Under the pieces are notes generated by a model, which saw only the letters and a program-made list of their open reading frames with translations, ran no database searches and was not told the DNA's origin. 12,498 nucleotides of DNA from Rhodoferax sp. (GTDB lineage: Bacteria > Pseudomonadota > Gammaproteobacteria > Burkholderiales > Burkholderiaceae_C): the NCBI GenBank assembly GCA_029865675.1, contig JARXAU010000011.1, positions 1-12,498 of the forward strand, written 5' to 3'. A program made the position numbers and the translations under genes. Below are positions 1 through 9,205 of this stretch, piece by piece. How positions within the stretch are numbered: the stretch's first letter is position 1; each line of letters begins with the position of its first letter.

Positions 1-24
1 ACCCCACCCCACCCACAAACCAAG

Positions 25-47
25 CGCTGAAAAAAGATCACTCAGCG
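25..47 (-). terminator. Weak stem-loop downstream of blh
   Basis: Six-base inverted repeat CGCTGA...TCAGCG with an 11-base spacer, starting 15 bases after the blh stop. On the minus strand a T run lies inside the loop rather than after the stem, so this is at best a weak terminator. It may be only a chance palindrome. Confidence 0.25.
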
Positions 48-61
48 GCGACTCCATCACC

Positions 62-979
62 TTATGGGGCAACTTTTCGACCCGCCATCCAGCCCGACCA
101 GCGGACTTGCTCTACCAAAATCATGTGGGGCACGGTCAGTGCCGCAAGACCCACGAACAGCAGTTGGGCAAGTCGCATGTCGAGCGGTATCCCGTCCGAC
201 AGCCACCATGCTACGGATACTCCCGCCACCGTGATCGCCATGGGCAAGGACGCGACGCCCAACAAGGTGCGGAGGGTTCCTGCATAGGCGTAATCGCGGG
301 TTCTCAGAACATGGCGGGCGCTGTGCATGGCGCAGAAAAAAAGCGTGAATCCCCAAAGGGGCGGCGCAAGAGTCAAGAGCGCTGCCACAGACAACAGTTC
401 CACACTGCGCATCGGTTCTTGTTTCGCACCGTAAATAGCGACGGCAACCATTGCGACAAGCCAAGGCCAAGCAGCCCATTGCAGCAGGGCCACGACCATT
501 TGCGCATTGGCTGCTCCCGACAGAAAGGTAAAAACCTCGAAGACCTGGGCTTGGTGCAGCAACAAAGGGCACAAGATGACTGAGCCGCCGTACAACATGC
601 GAAACAGCGCGGGAGTGTCGCCTTCGGGATCGCCGGAAAAATGAAAGATTGAAATCAACAGGAACGCGGCCAGAAAAAACCCGGGAGAGATCCACCACAG
701 CCCAACGACCAGTGCGGTGCAAGCGACATAGGCCAGCGCGAAAAACGTCCAGTTCGCAATGGACCGAAGGCCCAAAAACTGGCGCGCAAAAACAATATCC
801 AAGGCACCATGCGGAACGCCAAATAACAAGATGATCGGCGACAACAAGAGGAGTTGCACTTCGGTGCTGAGGTGCGGGAGCAAAGGCAGCGCAAGGAGCA
901 CGGCCCAAGCCACCCCACTGAACAAACGTCCTTGCGCCTTCAGATTCATGGTGTAGGCTTGAGGCGGCAAGTGCTGCAT
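62..979 (-). CDS. blh: Beta-carotene 15,15'-dioxygenase (Brp/Blh family)
   Basis: This integral membrane enzyme cleaves beta-carotene symmetrically into two retinal molecules and so supplies the chromophore of the rhodopsin encoded upstream. From the ATG at 979 the protein has 305 residues, close to the family length, with about eight hydrophobic segments. The iron-ligand histidines of the Blh family are recognisable: H57 in GVPHGALD, H113 in FHFSGD, H219 and H223 in MHSARH; their spacing matches characterised marine Blh. H285 lies in TVPHM. The frame stays open upstream to a GTG at 1051, which would overlap crtY by 47 bases. I prefer ATG 979 because it follows the crtY stop by 25 bases, has a GGCGAG stretch just upstream, and the extra N-terminal codons are rich in rare ATA, AGA and AGG. 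It is the last gene of the operon. Confidence 0.93.
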   Translation of the reverse strand: MQHLPPQAYTMNLKAQGRLFSGVAWAVLLALPLLPHLSTEVQLLLLSPIILLFGVPHGALDIVFARQFLGLRSIANWTFFALAYVACTALVVGLWWISPGFFLAAFLLISIFHFSGDPEGDTPALFRMLYGGSVILCPLLLHQAQVFEVFTFLSGAANAQMVVALLQWAAWPWLVAMVAVAIYGAKQEPMRSVELLSVAALLTLAPPLWGFTLFFCAMHSARHVLRTRDYAYAGTLRTLLGVASLPMAITVAGVSVAWWLSDGIPLDMRLAQLLFVGLAALTVPHMILVEQVRWSGWMAGRKVAP

Positions 980-1004
980 TGGCTCGCCAGGTAGACCCAA
1001 GAAT

Positions 1005-2193
1005 TCATGCCACCTTCTCGACGCTATCGACGCTATCGACTCTGTCGACACGGCCAGCGCGCCACATCAGGTGCAACGCCGCGCGAATGAAAGGCGTGAA
1101 CGGCACGGCTGCGATCACCGCAAAACTGTCCAACACACCGCCACGACCGCTCAGGAACCGGATCACCCGCGCTGGTTGGGCGCGGCCAAACAAGGAAAAA
1201 AAGATAGCGCCTCCTCGAACAGGGTGGGTTCGCAACACTTCCAAAAAGATTCGGTCCATGAGACGCAGGGGCAGGGGATCGGGTCGGTGGGGTGTCGGTC
1301 GCCCATGGCGTGCCAAGGAGGACGCACACTCGTGGGCCCACGACTCGATGCGCTGAAACGCATACCCCGTGCTAGGCCGTGCGCCACCGGCCATGATCCC
1401 GACCCGCGCGTAGCTGCTGTGCAGCGCCCGTGGCGCATCGCGAAGTCCCATGGGCAATATGCCGTGTTCGCTGCGAATCGTCTTAAAAAGCGAGCCACCG
1501 ACCAGTTTTGCGACTACTGCCTCAAGCTGGCTACTCAACTCGCTGCGTCCGAGCGGCTGGGCACCGAACACCGTGAGTTCAATAAGTGCGCGCGTGGGTG
1601 ACACTGGCAAAACATAGACAAAAGGCACATGGCGTGGGTCTGGATCGAGAAAGTTCATCAGGTCTAAGGAAGTGGCGTCAAAGACTGCCGCAGCGCATTC
1701 GATCTCCCAACCATAGAACGATTGCCAAAGGGTTGCGCCACCCATTTCCACAGACCGCGGAGGTCGGGTGTCGACAACGGCGCGCGCAGTGACGCTGCCC
1801 GCGCTGGTGTCCACGGTCCACACGCCAGCTGCGAAGCTCGGTTCGCTGTTGACCGATGTGCCCATGCGCAGGGTGATGTTCGGCTGCCGATCGATGGATG
1901 CCAATGCGGTGGCATAAAAGTGCTCGCCCGCTAGCATGTGGTAGGGGGTTGAACCGCAGTGCAGCGCAACGCTGCGACCACCATTTGACACGCGCATGGT
2001 GTGCCAGCGGTGCTGGATTTTGTAGGGCAGAACCTGGGTTTCGTCGCTCCAGAAGCACCAAGTGCGGTCGTTCTGGTACATCTCACGCGACTCAACGACC
2101 AGTGTGCGAGGCGTCTGCGCACCGTGCGCTTCAAGCGCCATCGACAAGCCCAAACCAGCACAACCACCGCCGAGAATGACCAGGTCGAATGTC

Positions 2194-2201
<8 letters not shown>
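1005..2201 (-). CDS. crtY: Lycopene beta-cyclase CrtY
   Basis: This flavoprotein cyclises both ends of lycopene to give beta-carotene, the substrate of Blh. The 398-residue product is of normal CrtY length. It starts with the dinucleotide-binding fold GGGCAGLGLS (residues 11-20), followed by NDRTWCFW (44-51). The ALIELTVF segment (205-212) carries E208, which by position in the family fits the catalytic acidic residue. ARPSTGYAF (274-282) matches the conserved CrtY signature near the FAD site. The ATG at 2201 overlaps the end of crtIB by 8 bases, so translation is probably coupled; no strong Shine-Dalgarno sequence is visible. The last residues (VDRVDSVDSVEK) come from a 9-base tandem repeat and look like an extension with no obvious function. 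Confidence 0.94.
1018..1053. repeat. 9-base tandem repeat at the crtY/blh junction
   Basis: Four consecutive 9-base units each begin with TCGAC (units at 1018, 1027, 1036, 1045); the first two are identical (TCGACGCTA). The array encodes the C-terminal VDR-VDS-VDS-VEK of CrtY and lies in the possible N-terminal extension of blh. Because the unit is a multiple of three, copy-number change would keep the crtY frame. Confidence 0.85.
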
Positions 2202-4622
<2,421 letters not shown>

Positions 4623-4626
<4 letters not shown>

Positions 4627-5570
4627 TCGAGACATTCCAATTTATCTTGTAATTGCGAGCACATGGCGCACAGGGCACCGCCTGAATTGAAGGGCAAGTC
4701 AGCGCACGCTGACGCAGCCACTGCGAGTTGTTGGAGGCCCATTTGTTGAGCCTCCATCTTGGCATTAACGCAGTCTGGATCCGACTGCAAAATAAGCACC
4801 ACATTGCAAGCGGTGTGGCCGCCAATAGGGTTGGTGGCCGAAGCCCTGTGGGGCTTGCGCGCGGCATCGACATCGGCATCGGCCAAATCGTCGTGAATCT
4901 GATAGGCAATAGAAAATGCCAGAGCAGCCTCGCGCGCACGGGTCAGAGCCCCATCGTGTCCCGCCGGCAAAAGTGCAAGCTCCGTTGGCAAGCTGAGTAA
5001 GGCGCCAGATTTGGTCAGCGCAATGTTTTTGAACTCAGGGATAGTCGCCGCCCTGTTGTCGGGTCGGCTGATATCGGCACATTGGCCGCGTATTGCAGTC
5101 GCGGTGCGTGCATGCATGAGCGCAAAAAGCGCTGGCACGCGCGCGACGTTCGCAAGCTGTGACAAAGCAAGGTAAGCCGCAGAGATCAACAAGTCTCCTG
5201 CACAGATGGCAACTTCATCGCCAAACTTGTGCCAAACGCTTGGCTGGCCTCGCCTATGGGTGTCGCGGTCGTGCAAGTCATCGTGGATCAATGAGGCGTT
5301 GTGCAGCAGTTCGCAAGCAGCGGCCAGTGCTTGGGTGTCTTGTGCAGTTAATCCGAGGTGTTTTCCCGCGTGCAGGGCCAGAACGGCACGGATGCGCTGG
5401 CCCCCTGTGCCGAGGTGGTAGAGCGCGGCCGCTACGGCGCTGCAGGGTGTCAGAGTATCAAAGGAATCACCGTTTCGCAGGATGTTCAACATATGTTGTT
5501 CAAGCGCGGCAATCGGCGTTTGCGAACAGTGGCTTTTTGGAAGCGAACGAATATCGCTCTGTGTTTTCAT
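4623..5570 (-). CDS. crtE: Geranylgeranyl diphosphate synthase CrtE
   Basis: This trans-isoprenyl diphosphate synthase makes C20 GGPP from IPP and FPP, the substrate of the CrtB half of the next gene. The product has 315 residues from ATG 5570; the frame extends two codons to a TTG, which I reject. The family motifs are present: GGQRIR (near residue 58), the first Asp-rich motif DDLHDRD followed by RRGQP (about 97-110), KSGALL (187-192) and the second Asp-rich motif DDLAD (227-231). The stop overlaps the crtIB ATG (ATGA), so the two are translationally coupled. A 55-base gap with a hairpin separates it from the rhodopsin gene upstream. No isopentenyl diphosphate isomerase is encoded in the window. 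Confidence 0.93.
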
Positions 5571-5590
5571 AGTCAATACGGACGCAGTAA

Positions 5591-5616
5591 GGGGTCGGGC
5601 TTCAGAGCTCGACCCC
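5591..5616 (-). terminator. Hairpin between rhodopsin gene and crtE (partial terminator/attenuator)
   Basis: GGGGTCG at 5591-5597 pairs perfectly with CGACCCC at 5610-5616; the stem continues as GCT/AGC after one mismatch, leaving a 4-base loop. It begins ten bases after the rhodopsin stop codon on the minus strand. Only two T residues follow the stem, so full rho-independent termination is unlikely; a 3'-end stabiliser or partial attenuator is more plausible. Confidence 0.6.
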
Positions 5617-5625
5617 CTTTCGCAA

Positions 5626-6453
5626 TTAAGCTTTCGCTGTCTTGTCCGACTCGGACTGACCCACAGCCACTGCCCAAATAATCAGGCCGAAAGCGACCTT
5701 GTTCAGCAAGTCTGCAAGGTTGTAAATCACATTCAATGCGTTAGCACTTTGCTCTGGTCCTGCGCCAGTGAGGTAGCCAAAGAAATAGCCTATCGGGTAG
5801 ACAGACCAGCCAAAGACCACGATCAAGCGCATGGCATTGAAGGCTGATTGCACTGCAGCAGGTGCCTTGTCCGCGTTGATCTTTCCAGCTTGACCCAAAT
5901 AGATCTCGTAAATGATAAATGCCCAGCCAGCCATTCCGATGATGAACGCGGGCAACACTTGCATGTACCCCGCCTCACCCAAGTAGCCACCGACCAACAT
6001 GACCAGCGTTCCGACCATCAGGCGCCAAAACACGCCAGTAGGAACCTTGGTGATTGCCGACAAGATCAAGAAGAACTCGATCATTAACAACGGTACGGTA
6101 ATCATCCAATCAATGTAACGGAAGACCGTGGGAGTTGACCCCGTATTTACCCATACGTCACGCATGTAGAAATAGTGCACCGCAGCAACCAGCGTGACCA
6201 AGCCCGATACCGACAGTGATGTTTTCCATTTGGGAGATACCCGGTCGCGCTCCAAAAAGAAGAAAACGGTCGCTGCGACTAGCGTCATCGAGATAATCCA
6301 AAAAGAGATCCCGACAAAATCATCCTGCTTGAGATCACCCGCTGCTGCTGCTCCTGATGCCAAAGCGAGAAAGCCGCCGATAAGAGAAGTCGCTATCGCC
6401 GACATTCGCGCTTTTGTCCAGAATGCCTCTGGCGCCTTGATTGCGTTATTCAT
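5626..6453 (-). CDS. Proteorhodopsin, green-type light-driven proton pump
   Basis: This seven-helix retinal protein of the inner membrane exports protons in light. Numbered from ATG 6453 (275 residues), it has R112-Y-I-D115 (Schiff-base counterion), T119 and E126 (proton donor), which is the Asp/Thr/Glu set of proteobacterial proton pumps; H93 equals the His that modulates the counterion in marine proteorhodopsin. K252 in YNLADLLNK binds retinal. L123 is at the tuning position (Leu in green, Gln in blue forms). F170 occupies the position that is Gly in antenna-binding xanthorhodopsin, so a carotenoid antenna is not expected. The N-terminus contains a signal-like hydrophobic stretch ending ASGAAAA before GDLKQDDF. 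ATG 6453 has a GGA eight bases upstream; ATG 6486 (11 residues longer) lies about where transcription should start, and ATG 6405 is a third option. It is first in the operon. Confidence 0.96.
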   Translation of the reverse strand: MNNAIKAPEAFWTKARMSAIATSLIGGFLALASGAAAAGDLKQDDFVGISFWIISMTLVAATVFFFLERDRVSPKWKTSLSVSGLVTLVAAVHYFYMRDVWVNTGSTPTVFRYIDWMITVPLLMIEFFLILSAITKVPTGVFWRLMVGTLVMLVGGYLGEAGYMQVLPAFIIGMAGWAFIIYEIYLGQAGKINADKAPAAVQSAFNAMRLIVVFGWSVYPIGYFFGYLTGAGPEQSANALNVIYNLADLLNKVAFGLIIWAVAVGQSESDKTAKA

Positions 6454-6486
6454 TGTGTTTGTCCGTTGATTAGTAAGATTTTTCAT

Positions 6487-7128
6487 TCAATTTGGTATAG
6501 CAAAATGTCGCCCAATGATGTTGGGCTGCCGAGCCCTCGCTTTTGGCTTGCATCCGCATGACAGTACCAACACCCCAGGTCTTACTATTGGATGTAAGGC
6601 CGTGGGTATGTCAGCAAAACGGTCCGCTGCAAACTCGGCGGGCAGAGTTGGATAAATGTTGGACTGCAATGGCTGTTTCAGTGGCTTTGTTGGGCGTTTC
6701 CTTTCAACTGGAAGATTGGTCGGTTGGGTGCTTGCAAAGCAAAATGGTTTTAAGAATCCTTTAACCATTCCCCGTCGAATTGGCAAAAACAGTCCACTTT
6801 TGGTGGAGCCGGCCAAACCACTACCCTTTAGCGCTTGGCTGCAGGGCATGCGGGACATATTCATGTGCTTACCTGTTACGGTCGCTTGTGTGCTGCGGTT
6901 TCCGTAGCTGGTGGACGCCACTGCGCTTCGCTTTTCGTCGCTGTCGCTGTCGCGGGAGCGCGTCACGTAATGCCCGCCATTCGAGGTTCTGCGCAGCGTT
7001 GACCTCACTGAACCACTCCAAATGCCCGCACACGTCTTTCGGCGCATGGTTGCGGTAAGCAGGTTTTTCTGCGGGCGGTCGGCACCTGTCATGTCTTGGC
7101 CGGTGGTAGAGGCTACGGGTCGTTTCAT
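6487..7128 (-). CDS. Uncertain 213-residue basic open frame abutting the rhodopsin ATG
   Basis: A frame of 213 codons runs from ATG 7128 to a TGA at 6487-6489, directly next to ATG 6486 of the rhodopsin gene (TGAATG). An extended -10 element (TGCTACAGT) ends about eight bases before the ATG, but there is no Shine-Dalgarno sequence. The product is very basic, rich in Ser, Thr, Arg and Lys, with no membrane segment or motif I recognise, and it uses many rare Arg and Ile codons (AGA, AGG, CGA, ATA). So long an open frame is somewhat unlikely by chance at this base composition, but the composition argues against a normal protein. I give it as a possibility only. Confidence 0.18.
   Translation of the reverse strand: MKRPVASTTGQDMTGADRPQKNLLTATMRRKTCAGIWSGSVRSTLRRTSNGGHYVTRSRDSDSDEKRSAVASTSYGNRSTQATVTGKHMNMSRMPCSQALKGSGLAGSTKSGLFLPIRRGMVKGFLKPFCFASTQPTNLPVERKRPTKPLKQPLQSNIYPTLPAEFAADRFADIPTALHPIVRPGVLVLSCGCKPKARARQPNIIGRHFAIPN
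6494..6502 (-). promoter_or_regulatory. Candidate extended -10 promoter of the rhodopsin operon
   Basis: On the minus strand TGC-TATACC forms an extended -10 element ending seven bases before ATG 6486. Transcription would start near 6487, giving a leader of about 33 bases to ATG 6453. No good -35 hexamer is seen, which would fit an activator-dependent or extended -10 promoter. Confidence 0.4.
6510..6526. promoter_or_regulatory. Perfect palindrome upstream of the rhodopsin promoter
   Basis: GCCCAA-TGATG-TTGGGC is a perfect 6-base inverted repeat with a 5-base spacer, starting 8 bases upstream of the candidate extended -10 element. Its centre would be about 31 bases upstream of the predicted start point, where a dimeric regulator could act. 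The binding protein is unknown. Confidence 0.35.
6743..6769. repeat. Inverted repeat AATGGTT...AACCATT
   Basis: A 7-base perfect inverted repeat with a 13-base spacer in the AT-rich centre of the gap between the rhodopsin gene and the regulator. It could form a weak hairpin or be a protein-binding site. No function can be assigned. Confidence 0.35.
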
Positions 7129-7136
7129 GCTCAATT

Positions 7137-7145
7137 ACTGTAGCA
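7137..7145 (-). promoter_or_regulatory. Candidate extended -10 promoter, minus strand
   Basis: TGC-TACAGT on the minus strand resembles an extended -10 element; transcription would start near 7130 and read through the gap toward the rhodopsin gene. The TTTGA repeats lie directly upstream. The -35 region is poor. Confidence 0.25.
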
Positions 7146-7156
7146 GAAATCAAGAT

Positions 7157-7184
7157 TTTGAAACGGATTTGACTCAGTATTTGA
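7157..7184. promoter_or_regulatory. Candidate operator: three TTTGA direct repeats
   Basis: TTTGA occurs at 7157, 7168 and 7180, spacing 11 and 12 bases, about one helical turn; the second and third share ATTTGAC. CarH-type MerR regulators are known to bind head-to-tail repeats of about 11 bases, and a gene of that broad family starts 93 bases away. The block lies upstream of candidate promoters in both directions, so it could control both the regulator gene and the rhodopsin operon. Confidence 0.4.
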
Positions 7185-7228
7185 CCCAAATTCAAGCCAA
7201 TTTACGTTACAAAGCCGTTTCATTGCGA

Positions 7229-7237
7229 TGATAAAAT
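7229..7237 (+). promoter_or_regulatory. Candidate extended -10 promoter of the MerR-type regulator gene
   Basis: TGA-TAAAAT matches an extended -10 element (five of six in the hexamer). Transcription would start near 7244, giving a 33-base leader that includes the GGAG ribosome binding site at 7264-7267. The -35 region is weak. Confidence 0.45.
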
Positions 7238-7276
7238 CACAATAAAGCGCAGATTGCAAACTTGGAGACAAACCCT

Positions 7277-8224
7277 ATGGCCACATTGACCGCCACCGGC
7301 CCAAGCAGTGCCGAGCCGCGAATGCGCAGCGGTGCAGCGGCTCGCCTTGCAGGAATATCTGCCTCCACGCTGCGCATTTGGGAGTACCGCTACGGCGTTG
7401 TGGTGCCGCCCAAGTCGGCGGCCGGCCAGCGGACTTACTCGATGAAAGATGTGGAGCGGCTGCGAATCATCAAGCTGCTGACTTCAGACGGGCACGCCAT
7501 CAGCACGCTGGCCAATCTCGATGTCCATGCCCTTGTGGCGCTGTCAGCGAAGCCCCAGCCTTCCTCCTCGGACCCGCAAAAAGTCGTCGTCGTGGGTCGC
7601 GCTGCGGCGCGCAAGTTGGAGGGGCGGCTGAAATCCCAGCAGACGCTTGTTTTTGACGATCTCAACCACATAGAACGCGATATGTTGGGTGTCGGACCAG
7701 TGGATGTGCTGGTTGTTCACGTCCGCACCCTTCATCCTGATCTGGTAGCGCGCATCGTCGGTTTGCGTAAGCAGCTGTTGAGGCCCCAAGTGATCGTTTT
7801 GTATTCTTTCGGGGCGGAGTCCATTTCCGAGTCTCTTTACGCCGCCGGCATGACCGCCCGCCGCGAACCCCTGACGGGCAAGGAACTTCTGGGTCTGCTC
7901 CTCGCACCTCCCCAGAGGGCTGAAAGCTTTGACAGTGGCGCTTCATCGAATGCGAGGCGCTATAGCGATACCGATCTCACGATATTGGCGGAAATTTCGT
8001 CCCCCGTTTCCTGCGAGTGCCCGCGCCACCTGGCGGAAATCGTAACGCTCTTGGTGGCGTTTGAGGAGTACAGCACGGAATGCGCTTCGCAAAGCAAGAA
8101 GGATGCTGTGTTGCACCGCCACCTTCGCGAAGTGACGGCCCGCGCCAGGGTTAATTTAGAACGCGCCTTGGAGCGTGTGGTGGTTGATGAGGGTTTGTCC
8201 CACTTGGTGTCTCCTTCAATCTAA
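7277..8224 (+). CDS. MerR-family transcriptional regulator, CarH/LitR-like without B12 motif
   Basis: This 315-residue protein is probably the regulator of the divergent rhodopsin operon. Residues 17-85 form a MerR-type winged helix (GAAARLAGISASTLRIWEYR, then QRTYSMKDVERLRIIKLL). Residues 102-210 resemble the Rossmann-like cobalamin-binding domain of CarH/LitR regulators, but I do not find the Asp-x-His-x-x-Gly motif that ligates B12; the corresponding start reads KVVVVGRAAARKLEG. Residues 230-310 are a helical C-terminal domain with SCECPRH (245-251) and another Cys at 269, suggesting metal, redox or ligand sensing. ATG 7277 has GGAG nine bases upstream; an in-frame TTG at 7262 overlaps that site and is rejected. 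The target genes are inferred from position only. Confidence 0.85.
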   Translation: MATLTATGPSSAEPRMRSGAAARLAGISASTLRIWEYRYGVVVPPKSAAGQRTYSMKDVERLRIIKLLTSDGHAISTLANLDVHALVALSAKPQPSSSDPQKVVVVGRAAARKLEGRLKSQQTLVFDDLNHIERDMLGVGPVDVLVVHVRTLHPDLVARIVGLRKQLLRPQVIVLYSFGAESISESLYAAGMTARREPLTGKELLGLLLAPPQRAESFDSGASSNARRYSDTDLTILAEISSPVSCECPRHLAEIVTLLVAFEEYSTECASQSKKDAVLHRHLREVTARARVNLERALERVVVDEGLSHLVSPSI

Positions 8225-8275
8225 GCGGTTTGCAGGCTTCTATGCCTTGCCTTGTGTGGGCGCGCTCGCTTGGGG

Positions 8276-9205
8276 TCAGATTGAGGCCATCATGGCGCTG
8301 TCTCCCACCAGCTCAAGATACGCCTCCTCTAATGTCACAGGATGAACACTCACTGCGCTGACCTGGGTGCCGTCAAGAGCGTCAACTATTTCACGCAAGC
8401 CCAAGGGGTGCGGTAGCAAAAGACGGAGCTGGTTGGCGTGTTGGCGAACCGGCCAACCCAGATCCAGTGCGCGTTGCATGACGGCCCCCTCGTCTTGCGA
8501 TTGCACCTTCGCCACCGCCTGGCCTGGGACGCGGGCCGTCAACTCGGGCACGCTGCCCTGCGCAACGACGGTGCCGCTGCGCATCAACGCGACCCGTGTA
8601 CACAGTCGCTGTGCCTCGGCGAGATGGTGACTGGTCAGCAAAATAGTTGTGCCGCTGTCACGTAAACCTTCAATAAGACGCCAAAGATCCATGCGCGCCT
8701 CTACATCCACCGCAGCGGTGGGTTCGTCCAGCACGAGAAGTGCGGGACGGTGTATCAAAGCCACGGCCAGGTGAAGACGTTGCTGCCAGCCACCCGAAAG
8801 CTGACCCACGCGGGTACGGGCGAAATTTTCGAGGGCAAAACGGCCCATTAACTCTGCAACCCGCTGTTTGCGATCCTTTTCCGACAGGCCATACAAACGG
8901 GCAAAAAAGTGCAGATTTTCTGCAGGAAGTAAATCGGGATACAGGGCGCAGCGCTGTGTACACAGGCCTACCATGGCGCGTGCGCCGTGGCTGAGTTCGC
9001 TTAACGGCTTGCCCATCAGGAGAATTTGTCCGGCATCGTAAGAAAGTAGCTGGCAAACAATATGCAGCACCGTGGATTTTCCACAGCCATTGGGACCCAG
9101 CAAGCCCAAAACCTCTCCTTTTTCTACCTGCAGACTAAAGCCGTCTAGGACATGGTTGCTACCAAACCGCTTGTGGAGGTGATCAATGTGTAGTGCGGTT
9201 GTCAT
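8276..9205 (-). CDS. ABC-2 type transporter, ATP-binding protein
   Basis: The 309-residue cytoplasmic ATPase drives an exporter with the permease encoded just upstream. All nucleotide-binding motifs are intact: Walker A GPNGCGKST (37-45), Q-loop Q84, signature LSGGWQQR (136-143), Walker B LLVLDEP (156-162) and H-loop TSHH (191-194). A C-terminal extension of about 80 residues after the core domain is typical of DrrA/CcmA-like exporters. Its ATG overlaps the permease stop (ATGA), so the two are co-translated. The substrate cannot be told from sequence; exporters of this class move drugs, polysaccharides or lipids. It converges with the MerR-type gene across 51 bases, in which I see no strong terminator. 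Confidence 0.9.
   Translation of the reverse strand: MTTALHIDHLHKRFGSNHVLDGFSLQVEKGEVLGLLGPNGCGKSTVLHIVCQLLSYDAGQILLMGKPLSELSHGARAMVGLCTQRCALYPDLLPAENLHFFARLYGLSEKDRKQRVAELMGRFALENFARTRVGQLSGGWQQRLHLAVALIHRPALLVLDEPTAAVDVEARMDLWRLIEGLRDSGTTILLTSHHLAEAQRLCTRVALMRSGTVVAQGSVPELTARVPGQAVAKVQSQDEGAVMQRALDLGWPVRQHANQLRLLLPHPLGLREIVDALDGTQVSAVSVHPVTLEEAYLELVGDSAMMASI

Larger units (their letters stand above)
6487..7276. other. 790-base gap between rhodopsin gene and divergent regulator
   Basis: I see no recognisable protein family or RNA gene here. The stretch contains candidate promoters in both directions, a TTFGA-like direct repeat block (three TTTGA units at 7157-7184), the palindrome at 6510-6526, an inverted repeat AATGGTT...AACCATT at 6743-6769, and one minus-strand open frame of uncertain status. 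It may act as a long regulatory region or leader, or hold degraded sequence. Confidence 0.5.

Noticed and set aside
57..908. 283-residue minus-strand open frame
   Set aside because: It overlaps blh in another frame, is rich in Cys and Arg, and shows no family motif; it is a shadow of the real gene.
6520..6695. Two GTTGGGC sequences (6520 and 6689) resembling integron attC core sites
   Set aside because: No matching inverse core with the typical attC arms at the right spacing, and no integrase or cassette-like gene; the heptamer alone is too short.
6869..7195. 108-residue minus-strand open frame in the gap
   Set aside because: No start signal, highly basic composition and no recognised motif; it overlaps the other uncertain frame and the repeat block.
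6487..7276. PpsR/CrtJ-type sites (TGT-N12-ACA) controlling pigment genes
   Set aside because: I found no convincing match in the gap and no photosynthesis genes in the window.
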